This document shows, piece after piece, positions 19,449-29,781 of a DNA stretch of 64,000 nt; the first letter of the stretch is position 1, and each line of letters begins with the position of its first letter. The DNA lies in contig NC_011365.1 of the NCBI RefSeq assembly GCF_000021325.1, positions 930,001 to 994,000 on the forward strand, written 5' to 3'. Source of the DNA: Gluconacetobacter diazotrophicus PA1 5 (lineage in GTDB: Bacteria; Pseudomonadota; Alphaproteobacteria; Acetobacterales; Acetobacteraceae). Both the position numbers and the translations under genes were made by a program. The notes below the pieces were generated by a model. That model was not told the origin of the DNA. It saw only the letters and a program-made list of their open reading frames with translations, and ran no database searches.

Positions 19449-20089
19449 ATCGAGCACTCCGTCAGGTTGCGGCCGCCGATATGGTAGGCGCGCATCAGTT
19501 CCGTCGGCGGTGGTGTCGCATGGTCCGGGTGCCAGCCCATGTCATAGACGTTCGCAAGCGGGCGCAGGTTCGGCCCCGGGTTGCGGTGGCAGTCCAGGCA
19601 GAACTGCATCGTCAGGGTCTTCGCCTTGTAGGTCAGGGGCATGCCGGCCACGTCGCCGTGGCAGCTCTCGCACCCCACGCCTTTCGAGACATGGATACTG
19701 TGATTGAAATAAACGTAGTCCGGAACGTCCGTGACCCGCGCCCAGACGATCGGCCTGTTTTCCGTCAGGCTGTCGCGAACCGGCGCCAGCAGGGCGGCGT
19801 TGGTCCAGATCTGGGAATGACATGTCATGCAGGTGAAGGTCGGCGGCAGGCTGGCCTGCGCGCTGCGTTCCACGCTGCTGTGGCAGAACCGGCAATCGAT
19901 GCCCAGCCCCGCCACATGATGCTGATGGCTGAACGGGACCGGCTGCTGGATTATCCACCCGACATGGCGAACGTAATCCGACCGTGGCCAGGCAAACCAC
20001 CACAGGCACACACCGGCAACGGCGCCCACGATCCCCAGCATCACCACGGTAACGATGACATTGGCTCGTGGAGTGAATACCGCCGCCAT
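19436..20089 (-). CDS. actA: Alternative complex III subunit ActA (pentaheme cytochrome c)
   Basis: This 217-residue protein has one N-terminal transmembrane anchor (residues 12-34) and a periplasmic domain with five CxxCH heme sites: CRFCH, CMTCH, CESCH, CLDCH and CSICH. Additional histidines (HQHH, HSIH) serve as axial ligands. It collects electrons within complex III. ATG 20089 is the first gene of the act-cta operon; GGTGGAA lies 9-15 bases upstream. The operon promoter must lie in the 294 bases before the chemoreceptor gene. Confidence 0.95.
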   Translation of the reverse strand: MAAVFTPRANVIVTVVMLGIVGAVAGVCLWWFAWPRSDYVRHVGWIIQQPVPFSHQHHVAGLGIDCRFCHSSVERSAQASLPPTFTCMTCHSQIWTNAALLAPVRDSLTENRPIVWARVTDVPDYVYFNHSIHVSKGVGCESCHGDVAGMPLTYKAKTLTMQFCLDCHRNPGPNLRPLANVYDMGWHPDHATPPPTELMRAYHIGGRNLTECSICHR

Positions 20090-20383
20090 CGGCCATGTTC
20101 CACCTTGCTGACCAGGGCGGCCCGATCCACCCGCGCATCGTTCCCCCCTCGAACGCATCCGGGATGAAAAACGATCCCATCACGTCGCGGTGACCGGCGG
20201 CGGATCTATGGCAGGCAGGCGCGCGGCAGGATTGACCGAGTAACCCTGGGGCTACTCTTGTGCCTTGAAGCGCGGATTATTCCAGGTGGTGATTGGTCCG
20301 TCTGTGCTCGATCCACCGCCCCGCATCCGAAGTTTCTCGGACTGGGGACAGTGGATAGAGGCACCTGCCCGTAAGCTACGATA

Positions 20384-22633
20384 TCAGCGATTGAACCCCG
20401 AACGTTCATGAACCCGTTCGGCCAGGTGAATGACTTCACCGTGCCATGCCTGGATATCGCTGTTTTCGGACCCGGACAGTTTGAAGTGCGTGATCAGGTC
20501 CGTCAGCTTCTGCGTTTCCTCTGTCAGGCTGCGTGACGACGAGCGCGAATTGTCGGCGATGGATGCGTTTTTCTGCGTGGTCTGGTCCATGACGTTTACA
20601 GCGGTGGTGACCTCCCGCAGGCTGGAGGATTGTTCACGCGCGCTATGGACGATCGTGTTCAGCTTCTCGCCCATTGTCGAGACAAGGCTGGAAATATCCT
20701 GCAGGGCCCGTTCCGTGTCCCGCACGCAGGTCGCACCTTCATGAATTTCCTCGACCGTCTTGTTCACCAGCGAACTGATGCCCTTGGCGGCCTCGGCACT
20801 GCGTTGGGCCAGGCTGCGGACTTCGTTGGCCACGACGGCGAAGCCTTTTCCCGCGTTGCCCGCGCTGGCGGCTTCGATGCTGGCATTGAGGGCAAGGATA
20901 TTGGTCTGGAACGCGATGCCTTCGATGATCTCGATAATGGCGACGACTTCGGCCGAGCTCGTTTCTATGCGCTGCATGGCCTTGCGGGTCCTGCCCATGA
21001 TGTCCGAAGACGATTCGGCGGACCGGCAGGCTTTCAGACCGACGGTCTGGGTCTGGGTGATGATCTCCTCCGATTGGGAAACGTTCCGGGCGATCTGATT
21101 TATCGCGGACGTCGTTTCTTCCAGCGCGGCGGCCTGCTGTTCCGTCCGTTCGGCGAGTTCCTCCGCCCCGCCCGAGACGACCTGGCTGCCTTTCCTGATG
21201 ACGCTGACGGCCTCGGAGATGCCCCCGATGGCGATGGCGAGTTGCTGGACCGACCGGTTGAAATTGTCGCGCAGCGGCTCGAACTCCCGGGGCAGCGCGT
21301 CATGGACACGGGCCGACAGGTCCCCGTTGGCCAGGTCGTCCAGCGCGGCGCCGATCGTCTTGATGACCCGGTTGCCGTCCTTGAGCCTCTGTTCGTCTTC
21401 CCGGCGGCGCGCGGCCTGCATCGCCTCGTTCTGCTGGCGGGCCTGCCGGGCTTCGGCGTCAGCCTGCTGTGCCCTGAGCAGGGACCCGCGGAAGCCCTCC
21501 AGCCCACGGGCCATGGCGCCGATTTCGTCGGAACGCCGTGTCCCGTAGACCGTGCCGTTATATTCACCGCGTTCCAGTTCCGAAACCGACCGCAAAAGGT
21601 TGCGCAGGGGCGTGCTCAACATCCTGTTGAACGTGAGCCACATCACCACGATGGACAGCAGAATCAGCGTAACCCCCGGAACGACCAGGGAAAAGACGGT
21701 ATTCCAGACGGGTTTGGTGATCGCGTCGGACGGCACGTCGACGATAAGCGTCCAGTAGATGCCGAAATCGTCAATTCTGATCGGAACGATGATACGGTCC
21801 ACCGCGCCGTCATTGAAATCCCGCGCGATGGTCAGTGTATGCTGTGTTATGGCCTTTTGCACAGTCGCGTCGGACGACGCATCATAATGCTTCATCACCT
21901 GCGAGGAATTGGGGGTGACGATCCAGAAGCCCTGATCCGACAGAAGGGAAACCGTCGAACCCTGGGCGATATGGACGGTTTTCAGAAGCGGCGCCAGCCA
22001 CCCGAGCGGGATATCCGCGCCGATGACGGCGATCCTCTTTCCATCGAACGTGATGGGATAGGTGGGCGATACCATCGGAACCCCTGAATCCGTGTCGATA
22101 TACGGTTCAAGACCTTCGAGATTTCCGGTATTTATAATACTATAAAAGACGGGACTGTAATGCAGCGCGGGCGTGGTGATGGCAACCTTGCCGCCCGGGC
22201 CGCGCACGGCGTAGGGAAAGAATACGTCGTGAGAACTGCCGGCCGGCCCGCCGGGGAAGAGCGAGCCCTCGGCGCCATGCGCGGCTTCCTTGACGTCCAT
22301 GCCGTAAATATCGGGGAAGAGGCGCATGGTTTCGGACAGATTGTCGATGACGAACTGCCTGGTCAGCACACCGGACCGATGGGCGGATTCAATGGTGCCT
22401 CGCAGGCTGCGCACGACGGTATTCTGCGCGTCGAGCGCCTGGATGATCTGCTGCGCCAGGATCTGGCTTTTTGAAATCGCCTCGGAATAGATATTCTTCT
22501 CGACCTGCGCCTTCATCAGTCTGGCGGACAAGCTTACGGCGACGATCTGGATAACGAGAAACGACAGCCCGCATATCATGATGATTTTGGTCGACAAATA
22601 CGGGCGGGACCGGGCGCTTGACGATGCCATCAT
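20384..22633 (-). CDS. Methyl-accepting chemotaxis protein (dCache sensor)
   Basis: This is a 749-residue transmembrane chemoreceptor. TM1 is near residues 13-35 and a double-Cache-like periplasmic domain covers about 40-300 ([33 protein letters not shown]). TM2 is near 305-330, followed by a HAMP region, a second HAMP-like stretch ([12 protein letters not shown]) and the signalling domain. The kinase-contact tip is [20 protein letters not shown], and [17 protein letters not shown] follows. No CheA, CheW or methyltransferase gene is nearby. ATGs at 22633 and 22630 are adjacent, and GGAGGGG lies upstream. The ligand is unknown; such sensors often bind amino acids or carboxylates. Confidence 0.93.
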   Translation of the reverse strand: MMASSSARSRPYLSTKIIMICGLSFLVIQIVAVSLSARLMKAQVEKNIYSEAISKSQILAQQIIQALDAQNTVVRSLRGTIESAHRSGVLTRQFVIDNLSETMRLFPDIYGMDVKEAAHGAEGSLFPGGPAGSSHDVFFPYAVRGPGGKVAITTPALHYSPVFYSIINTGNLEGLEPYIDTDSGVPMVSPTYPITFDGKRIAVIGADIPLGWLAPLLKTVHIAQGSTVSLLSDQGFWIVTPNSSQVMKHYDASSDATVQKAITQHTLTIARDFNDGAVDRIIVPIRIDDFGIYWTLIVDVPSDAITKPVWNTVFSLVVPGVTLILLSIVVMWLTFNRMLSTPLRNLLRSVSELERGEYNGTVYGTRRSDEIGAMARGLEGFRGSLLRAQQADAEARQARQQNEAMQAARRREDEQRLKDGNRVIKTIGAALDDLANGDLSARVHDALPREFEPLRDNFNRSVQQLAIAIGGISEAVSVIRKGSQVVSGGAEELAERTEQQAAALEETTSAINQIARNVSQSEEIITQTQTVGLKACRSAESSSDIMGRTRKAMQRIETSSAEVVAIIEIIEGIAFQTNILALNASIEAASAGNAGKGFAVVANEVRSLAQRSAEAAKGISSLVNKTVEEIHEGATCVRDTERALQDISSLVSTMGEKLNTIVHSAREQSSSLREVTTAVNVMDQTTQKNASIADNSRSSSRSLTEETQKLTDLITHFKLSGSENSDIQAWHGEVIHLAERVHERSGFNR

Positions 22634-23052
22634 AAAAAGACCCCTCCGAGGAAATGGAAAGATATTTTTCTGTCAGTCTTTGTTGCGAACTTAGGGTGGT
22701 TTATTCGCTTTACGAAGGATGGGAAGGTTTCTATTTTCGATGCCATCAAAATCACGCAGAATTATTGCGAGCGTTCGCTCACGTTTACCATTATTAGCAA
22801 TCTGCGATTCAGTCATATCACCCTGGAAAGGTCAATGACCTTTTATAGTCGTAATGACCTTGTGATGGCAGGAATAAAATATAGTTTAATTTTATATTCT
22901 GGAATTTCGGTGGTCCTCCTCTCCCGATTTTCAGGACGGACGACTATCCTGACCCGTTACGGTCTGCGTGAGGACAGCCCATGCGGACGGGACGCGATCC
23001 CGACGCGGATCGGGCGTCCCGTCACAAGTGTCCGGTGCGGGATCCGGGACGA
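22634..23052. promoter_or_regulatory. A/T-rich intergenic region upstream of the chemoreceptor gene
   Basis: About 420 bases with clearly lower GC than the surroundings carry no convincing gene. It holds the chemoreceptor promoter (leftward) and the 3' flank of the acetoin reductase gene. It contains the repeat element listed at 22827-22861. Confidence 0.5.
22827..22861. promoter_or_regulatory. Candidate operator with TGACCTT half-sites
   Basis: The palindrome AAAGGTCAATGACCTTT (8-1-8) covers 22827-22843. The half-site AATGACCTT is repeated directly at 22853-22861, 19 bases after its first copy. It lies about 195 bases upstream of the chemoreceptor start codon. Confidence 0.45.
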
Positions 23053-23832
23053 TCAGCGATACACCAACCCGCCGTCGATCAGGATGGACTGGCCCGTCAT
23101 GTAGTCCGAATCCGGGCTGGAGAGGTAGGACACCAGGGAAGCGACATCTTCCGGGGTTTCCGCGCGGCCCAGGGCGATGCCTTCGACATATTTGCGGAAT
23201 GTCGCGCCTTCCGGCGCTCCGGTGATCTGGGCGAAGAGATGGTCGATCTCGACCCACATGTCCGTCCCCACGACACCGGGGCAATAGGCGTTCACGGTGA
23301 TGCCCTTGCTGGCATATTCCTTCGCCGCGGCCTGGGTCAGCGCCCGCACCGCGAATTTCGTGGCGGAATAGACGCCGAGGAACGCAAAGCCGTCATGACC
23401 CGCGATCGAGCAGGCATTGATGATCTTGCCCTTCTGTTCGCGCGCCATGAAGCTGTCGGCGGCGGCCTGGATACCCCAGAGCACGCCCTGGACATTGATG
23501 CGGAAAATGCGCTCGACATCCTCCGGCGCCACCGAGGCGATCGGCTTGACCTGCGCGATGCCGGCATTGTTGATCATGATGTCGAAGCCGCCCAGCGCCT
23601 TTTCGGTGTGGTCGATGGCGGCGCGGACCTGTGCGCGGTCCCCGACATCGGCGACGAAGGTCGTCACCTTGCGGCCCAGCGCCTCGATCTCGGCGGCCAC
23701 GGCCGCCAGCGCCTCGCGCTTGATGTCCACCAGCGCGATGTCGGCGCCGTCCTTCGCCAGACGCAGCGCGATGCCGCGTCCGATCCCCTGTGCCGCGCCC
23801 GTGACAAGTGCGACTTTTCCTTCAATGGACAT
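23053..23832 (-). CDS. budC: Acetoin (diacetyl) reductase / meso-2,3-butanediol dehydrogenase
   Basis: This 259-residue SDR enzyme reduces diacetyl to acetoin and acetoin to butanediol using NADH. It is strongly family-typical along its whole length: [15 protein letters not shown] at the start, [24 protein letters not shown], the catalytic [18 protein letters not shown] and the end [20 protein letters not shown] 23832 has GGGAGAGGA upstream. It stands alone, with about 200 bases to the LysE-type gene behind it. A related sugar-alcohol dehydrogenase activity cannot be excluded. Confidence 0.87.
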   Translation of the reverse strand: MSIEGKVALVTGAAQGIGRGIALRLAKDGADIALVDIKREALAAVAAEIEALGRKVTTFVADVGDRAQVRAAIDHTEKALGGFDIMINNAGIAQVKPIASVAPEDVERIFRINVQGVLWGIQAAADSFMAREQKGKIINACSIAGHDGFAFLGVYSATKFAVRALTQAAAKEYASKGITVNAYCPGVVGTDMWVEIDHLFAQITGAPEGATFRKYVEGIALGRAETPEDVASLVSYLSSPDSDYMTGQSILIDGGLVYR

Positions 23833-24031
23833 GATGTCCTCTCCCGAATCAGGCATATTGGTCCCGGCGCGGGTTATTATACGTTCTTACTTGCCGCACA
23901 CCCGGCCATGTTGGAGATCGCCACGCCCCGATCCCGTGCGCCAGAGCCCTCGTCATCGCGATCACCCGGTCGTGACCCGCCGGCGTGGCACCTGTCGCGC
24001 TTTTGCGACAGGGCCGTCCTGAACCATCCTG

Positions 24032-24667
24032 TCAGCGCCGCGCCTCGGTCGCCATCCTGACCGCCAGGCCGCCCAGCACGCTGGCCATGACCCAGCGCTG
24101 GACCAGGGCCCAGCGCGGCCGGGTCGTCATGAACAGCGCGATCGAACCGGCCATCAGGGCGATGACCGTGTTGACCATGACGCTGATGACGATCTGCGTC
24201 GTGCCGAGCGTGAGGGACTGCGACAGCACGTGCCCCTGCGCCGGATTGACGAACTGGGGAAGCAGCGACAGGTACATCACGGCGATCTTCGGGTTGAGCA
24301 GGTTCGTCACGAAGCCCATCGCCAGCAGACGCCGGGGGGAATCGGGCGGCAGGTTCCGCACCTGAAAGGGCGAACGGCCGCCCGGACGGATGGCCTGCCA
24401 GGCCAGATAGACCAGGTAGGCCGCCCCGCCCATCCGCAGGCCATCGTACGCATACGGCACCGCCATGACGAGCGCCGTAACCCCGAACGCCGCGCACAGC
24501 ATGTAAAACACGAACCCGGCGGCCACCCCGCCAAGCGAGACCAGGCCGGCGCGCGGTCCCTGGCAGAGCGATCGGGAAATCAGATAGATCATGTTGGGAC
24601 CCGGCGTCAGCGCCATCCCGAACGCCACGAGGGCAAAGGCAAGCAGGCTTGTCGTCGGTGGCAGCAT
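24032..24667 (-). CDS. LysE/RhtB-family amino-acid exporter
   Basis: This 211-residue inner-membrane protein has about six helices. The family signature is present: ALTPGPNMIYLISRSL near residue 20, GGVAAGFVFYML and NLLNPKIAVMYLSLLPQFV near residue 120. Members export homoserine, threonine, lysine or similar compounds. ATG 24667 matches the usual family N-terminus, with GGAAA upstream; a longer in-frame extension is not conserved-looking. It diverges from the next SDR gene, and the 239 bases between contain CCCGA-N5-TCGGG at 24848-24862. Confidence 0.9.
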   Translation of the reverse strand: MLPPTTSLLAFALVAFGMALTPGPNMIYLISRSLCQGPRAGLVSLGGVAAGFVFYMLCAAFGVTALVMAVPYAYDGLRMGGAAYLVYLAWQAIRPGGRSPFQVRNLPPDSPRRLLAMGFVTNLLNPKIAVMYLSLLPQFVNPAQGHVLSQSLTLGTTQIVISVMVNTVIALMAGSIALFMTTRPRWALVQRWVMASVLGGLAVRMATEARR

Positions 24668-24906
24668 TCCGTCGTTTTCCTTTCCGTCCGGTCCTGTGCG
24701 ACTGACCGGCAGTGTAGGCGCCGCCCGATCATTCCGGATACAGCATAATTCGCACGGCAGGTTTCCATTGCCGCCCTGCCACATCCGCCTCCCCTGCCCC
24801 GTGGCGGGCCCGCACATCGCCCCGATTGGCATCACTTGTGCGTTCATCCCGACCGGATCGGGTTATATTGAAATAGACTGTCGAAAATCCCGAAAAAGGA
24901 AACGCC

Positions 24907-25707
24907 ATGCCACCCCCCGATCAGCAAGGTTTCACCGGCTGCCGCGTGTTCGTCACTGGGGCCGGCCAGGGCATCGGCGCCGCGACGGCAATGAAATTCG
25001 CTACCCAGGGCGCCCGGGTGGCCCTGAACGACCTGCATGCCGAGCCGTTGGGACGAACCCTGGCCGGCCTGCCCACCGTGGCGGCGGGTCCGCATCTGGA
25101 ACGGCCGGGGGACGTCTCGCACGAGGACACGGCGACGCGGATGATCGAGACCGCGATTGCGGAGATGGGCGGCCTGGACGTCATGGTCTGCAATGCCGGC
25201 ATCCAGATCCCGAGCCCGTCGGAGTCCGTCACCCTGGACGATTTCGCGACCGTCATGGCGGTCAACGTCACCGGCGTCATGCTGTGTGCCCGGGCGGCCC
25301 TGGGGCATTGGGTGCGCAGCGGCACACGCGGGACCATCGTGGTGACCAGTTCGGTCCACGAGATCATTCCCAAGCCCGGCTACCTTGGCTATTCCGCCAG
25401 CAAGGGCGCCATCGGCAACATGGTGCGGACCTGGGCCCTGGAATATGCCAGCCGGGGCATTCGCGTGAACGCGGTGGCCCCCGGCGCGATCGAGACACCG
25501 ATGAACCGAAGCTGGATCAACGATCCGGGCAAATATGATGCGGTATCACGCCATATCCCGATGCGCCGGCCAGGCCAGGCCGGCGAGATCGCGGATGCGA
25601 TCCTGTTCCTGGCGTCCGGCCAGGCGTCCTACATCACCGGGCAGACCCTCTTCGTCGATGGCGGCCTGACGCTGTATGGCGATTTTCAGGAAAACTGGGC
25701 GACCTGA
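24907..25707 (+). CDS. SDR oxidoreductase, glucose 1-dehydrogenase-like
   Basis: This 266-residue classical SDR has the cofactor motif TGAGQGIG near residue 18 and CNAG near 97. The catalytic serine is in TSSVHEIIPKPGYLGYSASK with Tyr-x-x-x-Lys, and the end is ITGQTLFVDGGLTLYGDF. This combination, notably SSVHEIIPKPGYLGYSASKG, is characteristic of bacterial NAD(P)-dependent glucose 1-dehydrogenases. The role could be oxidation of glucose or another aldose. GGAAACGCC lies before ATG 24907. A strong hairpin follows six bases after the stop. Confidence 0.85.
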   Translation: MPPPDQQGFTGCRVFVTGAGQGIGAATAMKFATQGARVALNDLHAEPLGRTLAGLPTVAAGPHLERPGDVSHEDTATRMIETAIAEMGGLDVMVCNAGIQIPSPSESVTLDDFATVMAVNVTGVMLCARAALGHWVRSGTRGTIVVTSSVHEIIPKPGYLGYSASKGAIGNMVRTWALEYASRGIRVNAVAPGAIETPMNRSWINDPGKYDAVSRHIPMRRPGQAGEIADAILFLASGQASYITGQTLFVDGGLTLYGDFQENWAT

Positions 25708-25712
25708 CGTCA

Positions 25713-25741
25713 ATTTCCGGGGGAACGCATCCCCCGGAAAT
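25713..25741. terminator. Bidirectional hairpin between convergent genes
   Basis: ATTTCCGGGGG (25713-25723), a 7-base loop and CCCCCGGAAAT (25731-25741) form a perfect 11-bp stem. It sits between the ends of the SDR gene and the convergent binding-protein gene. The A/T base of each arm gives a short U-run in either direction. Confidence 0.75.
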
Positions 25742-25753
25742 CCAGCAATCGGA

Positions 25754-26704
25754 TCAGTGGTTGGTCCAGCCCTGATAGCTGTCCACGTTATCGCGGGTGA
25801 TCAGCTTGGGCATGATCAACTGGACCGTGCCGCGTTTCAGCTTGTCGTCCAGCAGGTCCTGCCCAGCAATGACGGCATCGATGCCCATCTGGTACGGGTC
25901 CTGGCTGGACGATGCAAGGACCGACGACGTCTTGTCCTTCAGCGCCGTCACGATATCCGGCGCGCCGTCCACCGAGGTGATGACGATGCCCGACCGATGC
26001 GCCTGCCGGGCCGCGAGGTCGCTGCCGATGGCCTGCGGGTCGTTGATGGTGAACACGCCGGCCAGGTCGGGAAAGCGCACGACATAGCCCTGCATGACGG
26101 CGAATCCGGCATCGCGCGAGCCCTGGCCGTTCTGGTCGTCGGTCACGATCGTAATGCCGGGGCTCTTGGCCAGTGCTTCCTTGCAGCCTTTGACGCGGTC
26201 GAGGACCGAGGACACCTGCGGGCCGTTCTGGATCGCGACGTTGCCCTTGCCGCCGATCTTCTGCGCCAGGTATTCGCAGGACAGGCGCCCCGCCGCCACG
26301 TTGTCGGTCTGGACGACCGCGTCGGCGCCGGCCGCGCCCACGTCCACCACCACCACCACGGCGCCCGCTTTCTGCGCGCGCTTGATGGCCGGCAGGATGG
26401 CCTGCGGATCGACCGCGTTGATCAGCAGGAGATTGTCCCCCGATGCGATGAAATTATCGATCTGCGAGAACTGCTTGTTCAAATCGTAGTCGGCCGAAAC
26501 CGATGTGATGCGCGCGTTCGGCGCGACCTTCGCCGCCTCGGCGGTGACGCCCTTGACCAGCGCCACGAAATAGGGGTTGCCCAATGTGCCCAGCGAAACG
26601 CCGATGCCGGTGATCGGCTTGGCCTGGGCCGCAGTCACAGCCAGAGAGGGCGCGGCCAGCGAGAGTACAGCCAGGCCGGCGAGAAGGACGGATTTGAACG
26701 TCAT
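25754..26704 (-). CDS. Sugar ABC transporter, periplasmic binding protein (RbsB/type-1)
   Basis: This 316-residue binding protein has a Sec signal peptide (MTFKSVLLAGLAVLSLAAPS, cleavage near AQA-KP). It is a type-1 periplasmic domain of the ribose/xylose class: VSLGTLGNPYFVALVKG, DNFIASGDNLLLINAVDPQA, ITSVDGAPD and the end ASSSQDPYQMG. It is the last of three genes reading leftward (ATPase, permease, binding protein), 49 bases after the permease. The substrate cannot be told; the surroundings suggest a pentose, hexose or polyol. Confidence 0.9.
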   Translation of the reverse strand: MTFKSVLLAGLAVLSLAAPSLAVTAAQAKPITGIGVSLGTLGNPYFVALVKGVTAEAAKVAPNARITSVSADYDLNKQFSQIDNFIASGDNLLLINAVDPQAILPAIKRAQKAGAVVVVVDVGAAGADAVVQTDNVAAGRLSCEYLAQKIGGKGNVAIQNGPQVSSVLDRVKGCKEALAKSPGITIVTDDQNGQGSRDAGFAVMQGYVVRFPDLAGVFTINDPQAIGSDLAARQAHRSGIVITSVDGAPDIVTALKDKTSSVLASSSQDPYQMGIDAVIAGQDLLDDKLKRGTVQLIMPKLITRDNVDSYQGWTNH

Positions 26705-26753
26705 GTTGACAGGTCCGATGAGGGGGGGAAGGAAAAGTGGGAGGACGCCGCGA

Positions 26754-27773
26754 TCAGGTGCGCGCGGCGGGCTGGCGGAAGCGGTCGAGCGCCACGGCGA
26801 CGATGATGACCAGGCCCTTGATGATGAACTGCCAGATGTCGGACACCCCGATCAGGATCAGTCCGTTGGACAGCACCGCGATCATCAGGCCGCCGACCAG
26901 CGTGCCCCAGACCGAGCCGATGCCGCCGACGAAGGACGTCCCGCCCAGGATTACCGCCGCGATGGCGTCCAGTTCGTAGGACTGGCCCAGTTGCAGCCCG
27001 TTGGCGGCATAGAGGCGGGCCGAGGACATGACGCCGCCCAGCCCCGCCAGCAGGCCGGACAGCGCATAGACGAACATCAGCACGGCCGGCACGTTGATAC
27101 CCGCCAGGCGCGCGGCGGCGGGGTTGCCGCCCACCGCATAGATATGCACGCCCAGCACGGTGCGCCGCAGCACGAACCAGCAGGTGACGACGACGACCAG
27201 TGCGATGACGGCAAGCCAGGGAATGACCAGCGTGGAGGTGACGGGAATGCCGTCATTGCCGATCCAGGCATAGGACAGAGACGGGTTGAAGATGGTGCGG
27301 TCCGCCCCCATCAGCCGCGCCAGCCCGCGCACGGCGGTCAGGGTGCCGAGGGTGACGATGAAGGGCGGAATCTTCAGCCCCGCGATCAGCGACCCGTTGA
27401 ACAGGCCGACCAGCAACCCGGCGGCAAGGCAGGTCGGGATCGCCAGCCAGCCCAGGCCCGGCACCAGCGAGACCATCAGCCCGCCCATGGCCGAGAATGC
27501 CAGGGTCGAGCCCACGGACAGGTCGATGCCGCCCGTCAGGATGACGAAGGTCATCCCGGCCGACAGCACGATATTGATCGCGGCCTGCTGGGCGACGATC
27601 GACAGGTTCTGGCCGCTGAGGAAGCGGTGGCCGCCAAAGACGTGGAAACAGATGGCCAGCAGGACCAGGACCGGCAGCATGCCGGCCGCCTGCATGGCGC
27701 TGCGAAGCCGTTCGGACGCGCGGACGGCCGAGATGTCGGCGGGGCCGACAGGGGGGACGAGTGTGTTGGGCAT
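26754..27773 (-). CDS. Sugar ABC transporter permease (RbsC-like)
   Basis: This 339-residue permease with 8-10 helices has the RbsC-family signatures ILTGGIDLSVGS near residue 80, FIVTLGTLTAVRGLA and YAVGGNPAAARLAGI, plus AVILGGTSFVGGIGS. It starts 12 bases after the ATPase gene stop. It partners with the adjacent ATPase and binding protein. Confidence 0.93.
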   Translation of the reverse strand: MPNTLVPPVGPADISAVRASERLRSAMQAAGMLPVLVLLAICFHVFGGHRFLSGQNLSIVAQQAAINIVLSAGMTFVILTGGIDLSVGSTLAFSAMGGLMVSLVPGLGWLAIPTCLAAGLLVGLFNGSLIAGLKIPPFIVTLGTLTAVRGLARLMGADRTIFNPSLSYAWIGNDGIPVTSTLVIPWLAVIALVVVVTCWFVLRRTVLGVHIYAVGGNPAAARLAGINVPAVLMFVYALSGLLAGLGGVMSSARLYAANGLQLGQSYELDAIAAVILGGTSFVGGIGSVWGTLVGGLMIAVLSNGLILIGVSDIWQFIIKGLVIIVAVALDRFRQPAART

Positions 27774-27785
27774 GTCTGGGGTTCC

Positions 27786-29417
27786 TCAGGCCGCTATGCC
27801 GGCGGCATAGGCCATGATGGCTTCCTGGCTGATGTCGGGGCTTTCGGGGCCGCCGACCTCGCCCGTGATGACGCCTTCGCGCATCACCAGCACGCGGTCG
27901 CAGATGCCCACGATTTCGGGCATCTCGCTGGAAATCACGATGATGCCCAGCCCCTTGGCCGCGAGTTCGCCGATGATGCGGTAGATTTCCGATTTCGCGC
28001 CGATATCGACGCCGCGCGTCGGCTCGTCCAGGATCAGCACCTTGGGGCCCGTTTCCAGCAGCCGGCCCAGCAGGACCTTCTGCTGGTTGCCCCCCGACAG
28101 GCCGCCGACCGACACCAGCGTGCTGGCGGCGCGAACCTTGAGCATCGAAAACGCGTTCGCCGCCCGCGACCGCCCGCGTTTTCCATCCAGCACGCCGCCA
28201 TGGGCGTCGCGCCCGATGACGCCGATATTGAGGTTGCCGCCGCAGGACATGTCCAGGAACAGGCCCAGCGCCTTGCGGTCCTCGGTCAGGTAGGCGATGC
28301 CCGCATCCAGCGCCTCGCGCGGCGAGCGGATTTCGATCGTCCGCCCATCCAGCCTGATCCGCCCGCTGAGATGCGGGTCGGCACCGAAGATCAGCCGCGC
28401 GAGTTCGGTGCGCCCGGCCCCCACCAGCCCCGCGATGCCCAGCACCTCGCCGTGATGGAGGGTGAAGCTGCTGGGGTGCACGCGGCTGCCGTCCGTCAGG
28501 CCGTCGACTTCCAGCACCGGCGCACCCGGTTCATGCCGGACCCCACGCTGCTTGACGTAGAAGCCGGACAGGTCGCGGCCGACCATCATCCGCACGATGG
28601 ACGCCGAGCTGATCTCCTGCCGCTCCAGCGTACCGACATAGGTACCGTCCCGCAGCACCGCCACGCGATCGGCCAGTTCGTCGATTTCCGCCATGCGGTG
28701 GCTGATATAGATCAGCGCGATGCCCTCGGCGCGCAACTGGCGGATCAGCGCGAACAGCCGGTCGGTCTCGCGGGCCGACAGCGCGGTCGTGGGTTCGTCC
28801 AGCACCAGGATGCGGGCGTGGCGATGCAGCGCACGCGCGATCTCGACAAGCTGCTGTTCGGCGACCGACAGGGTGGCGACCAGGGTTTCGGGCCGGAAGG
28901 GGGTGCCCAGCCGTTCCAGCAGCGGCCGGCAGGCCTCGTTCATCGCGGCGCGGTCGATCAGGCCCGCCCGGCCGAGTTCCGAACCCAGATGGATGTTTTC
29001 CGCCACCGTCAGGTTCGGCGCCAGCGCCAGTTCCTGATAGATGATGGCGATGCCGGCCGCGCGCGCCGCCGCCGGCGTGCCGATCCTGACCGGCTGCCCG
29101 TCGATCCGGATCTCGCCCCCCGCATCGGCGACATAGGCGCCGGACAGGATCTTCATCAGCGTGGACTTCCCCGCGCCGTTTTCGCCCATCAGGGCCAGGA
29201 CCTCACCGGCATAGGCCGAGAGCTGCACGCCCTGCAGCGCCTTGACGCCTGGAAAACTTTTGGAAATTCCGAACATTTCCAGGACAGGCCTGGCAGAATG
29301 ATGACCTTCCGCGGGCGCGGCGCGGTCAGCCGCGTTGGGCTGAGACGTTTCTGGGTTCATTATCACACCATTTTTTTGAGCCGGGGGGCGGCTCTTCTTT
29401 TTTGAGGTATTCGCCAT
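27786..29417 (-). CDS. Sugar ABC transporter ATPase, duplicated domain (RbsA-like)
   Basis: This is a 543-residue protein with two ABC domains. The first has Walker [10 protein letters not shown] near residue 80, signature [15 protein letters not shown] and Walker [12 protein letters not shown]. The second has the RbsA-typical degenerate P-loop region [19 protein letters not shown], signature [13 protein letters not shown] and [11 protein letters not shown]. The start is uncertain: ATG 29417 has only AGG nearby, and ATG 29360 lacks a clear ribosome site. It heads the operon. A 12-bp palindrome lies 20 bases upstream of the ATG. Confidence 0.92.
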   Translation of the reverse strand: MANTSKKKSRPPAQKNGVIMNPETSQPNAADRAAPAEGHHSARPVLEMFGISKSFPGVKALQGVQLSAYAGEVLALMGENGAGKSTLMKILSGAYVADAGGEIRIDGQPVRIGTPAAARAAGIAIIYQELALAPNLTVAENIHLGSELGRAGLIDRAAMNEACRPLLERLGTPFRPETLVATLSVAEQQLVEIARALHRHARILVLDEPTTALSARETDRLFALIRQLRAEGIALIYISHRMAEIDELADRVAVLRDGTYVGTLERQEISSASIVRMMVGRDLSGFYVKQRGVRHEPGAPVLEVDGLTDGSRVHPSSFTLHHGEVLGIAGLVGAGRTELARLIFGADPHLSGRIRLDGRTIEIRSPREALDAGIAYLTEDRKALGLFLDMSCGGNLNIGVIGRDAHGGVLDGKRGRSRAANAFSMLKVRAASTLVSVGGLSGGNQQKVLLGRLLETGPKVLILDEPTRGVDIGAKSEIYRIIGELAAKGLGIIVISSEMPEIVGICDRVLVMREGVITGEVGGPESPDISQEAIMAYAAGIAA

Positions 29418-29781
29418 ACCTGAACGCTATTAGAACATGACCGGTCATCGGCCGCGTTTCATTTTCGCGTGTATGCCCGACGGCCGCGACCGAGGTGATT
29501 TCGACGGATGGAAAAGCGGCGCAAAGAGCAGGCCCGAGAGTCGGGAGTCCGGGACCGGAAACTGTTCGTCGGATGGCAAGTTGCGGTCCCCGGCGCCTCT
29601 CGCATTTTATTGATTGGCCGGCGCCATCGAAACGCCTGGTTTCTTCGCCCCGGCCGGCGTTAGCGGAGGGCGATCGTCCGGCATCAGGCGGGAAGCCGGC
29701 CGGGCATCCTTTCCGGACGATTCGTCGACCCCGGATACCGAAAAGCAAGATCGCCGGCAAAAGGCGACCCTGGAGGACACG
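29418..29781. promoter_or_regulatory. Divergent intergenic region between two sugar ABC operons
   Basis: About 360 bases separate the leftward Rbs-type and rightward Frc-type operons. A perfect 12-bp palindrome ATGACCGGTCAT occurs at 29437-29448, suitable as an operator for the leftward operon. The remainder is GC-rich with no convincing gene. A good ribosome site (GGAGG) stands just before ATG 29782, the apparent original start of the next gene. Confidence 0.5.
29437..29448. promoter_or_regulatory. 12-bp palindrome, candidate operator
   Basis: ATGACCGGTCAT is self-complementary and lies 20 bases upstream of the leftward ATPase start codon. No regulator gene adjoins it. Confidence 0.4.

Noticed and set aside
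26577..29405. Very long open frame (942 codons) opposite the Rbs-type permease and ATPase genes
   Set aside because: Composition is rich in Arg, Gln, His, Asp and Gly with no domain; it mirrors two clear genes on the other strand. Similar GC-driven antisense frames at 29326-31599, 12016-14268, 38790-41030 and 6635-8062 were rejected for the same reason.
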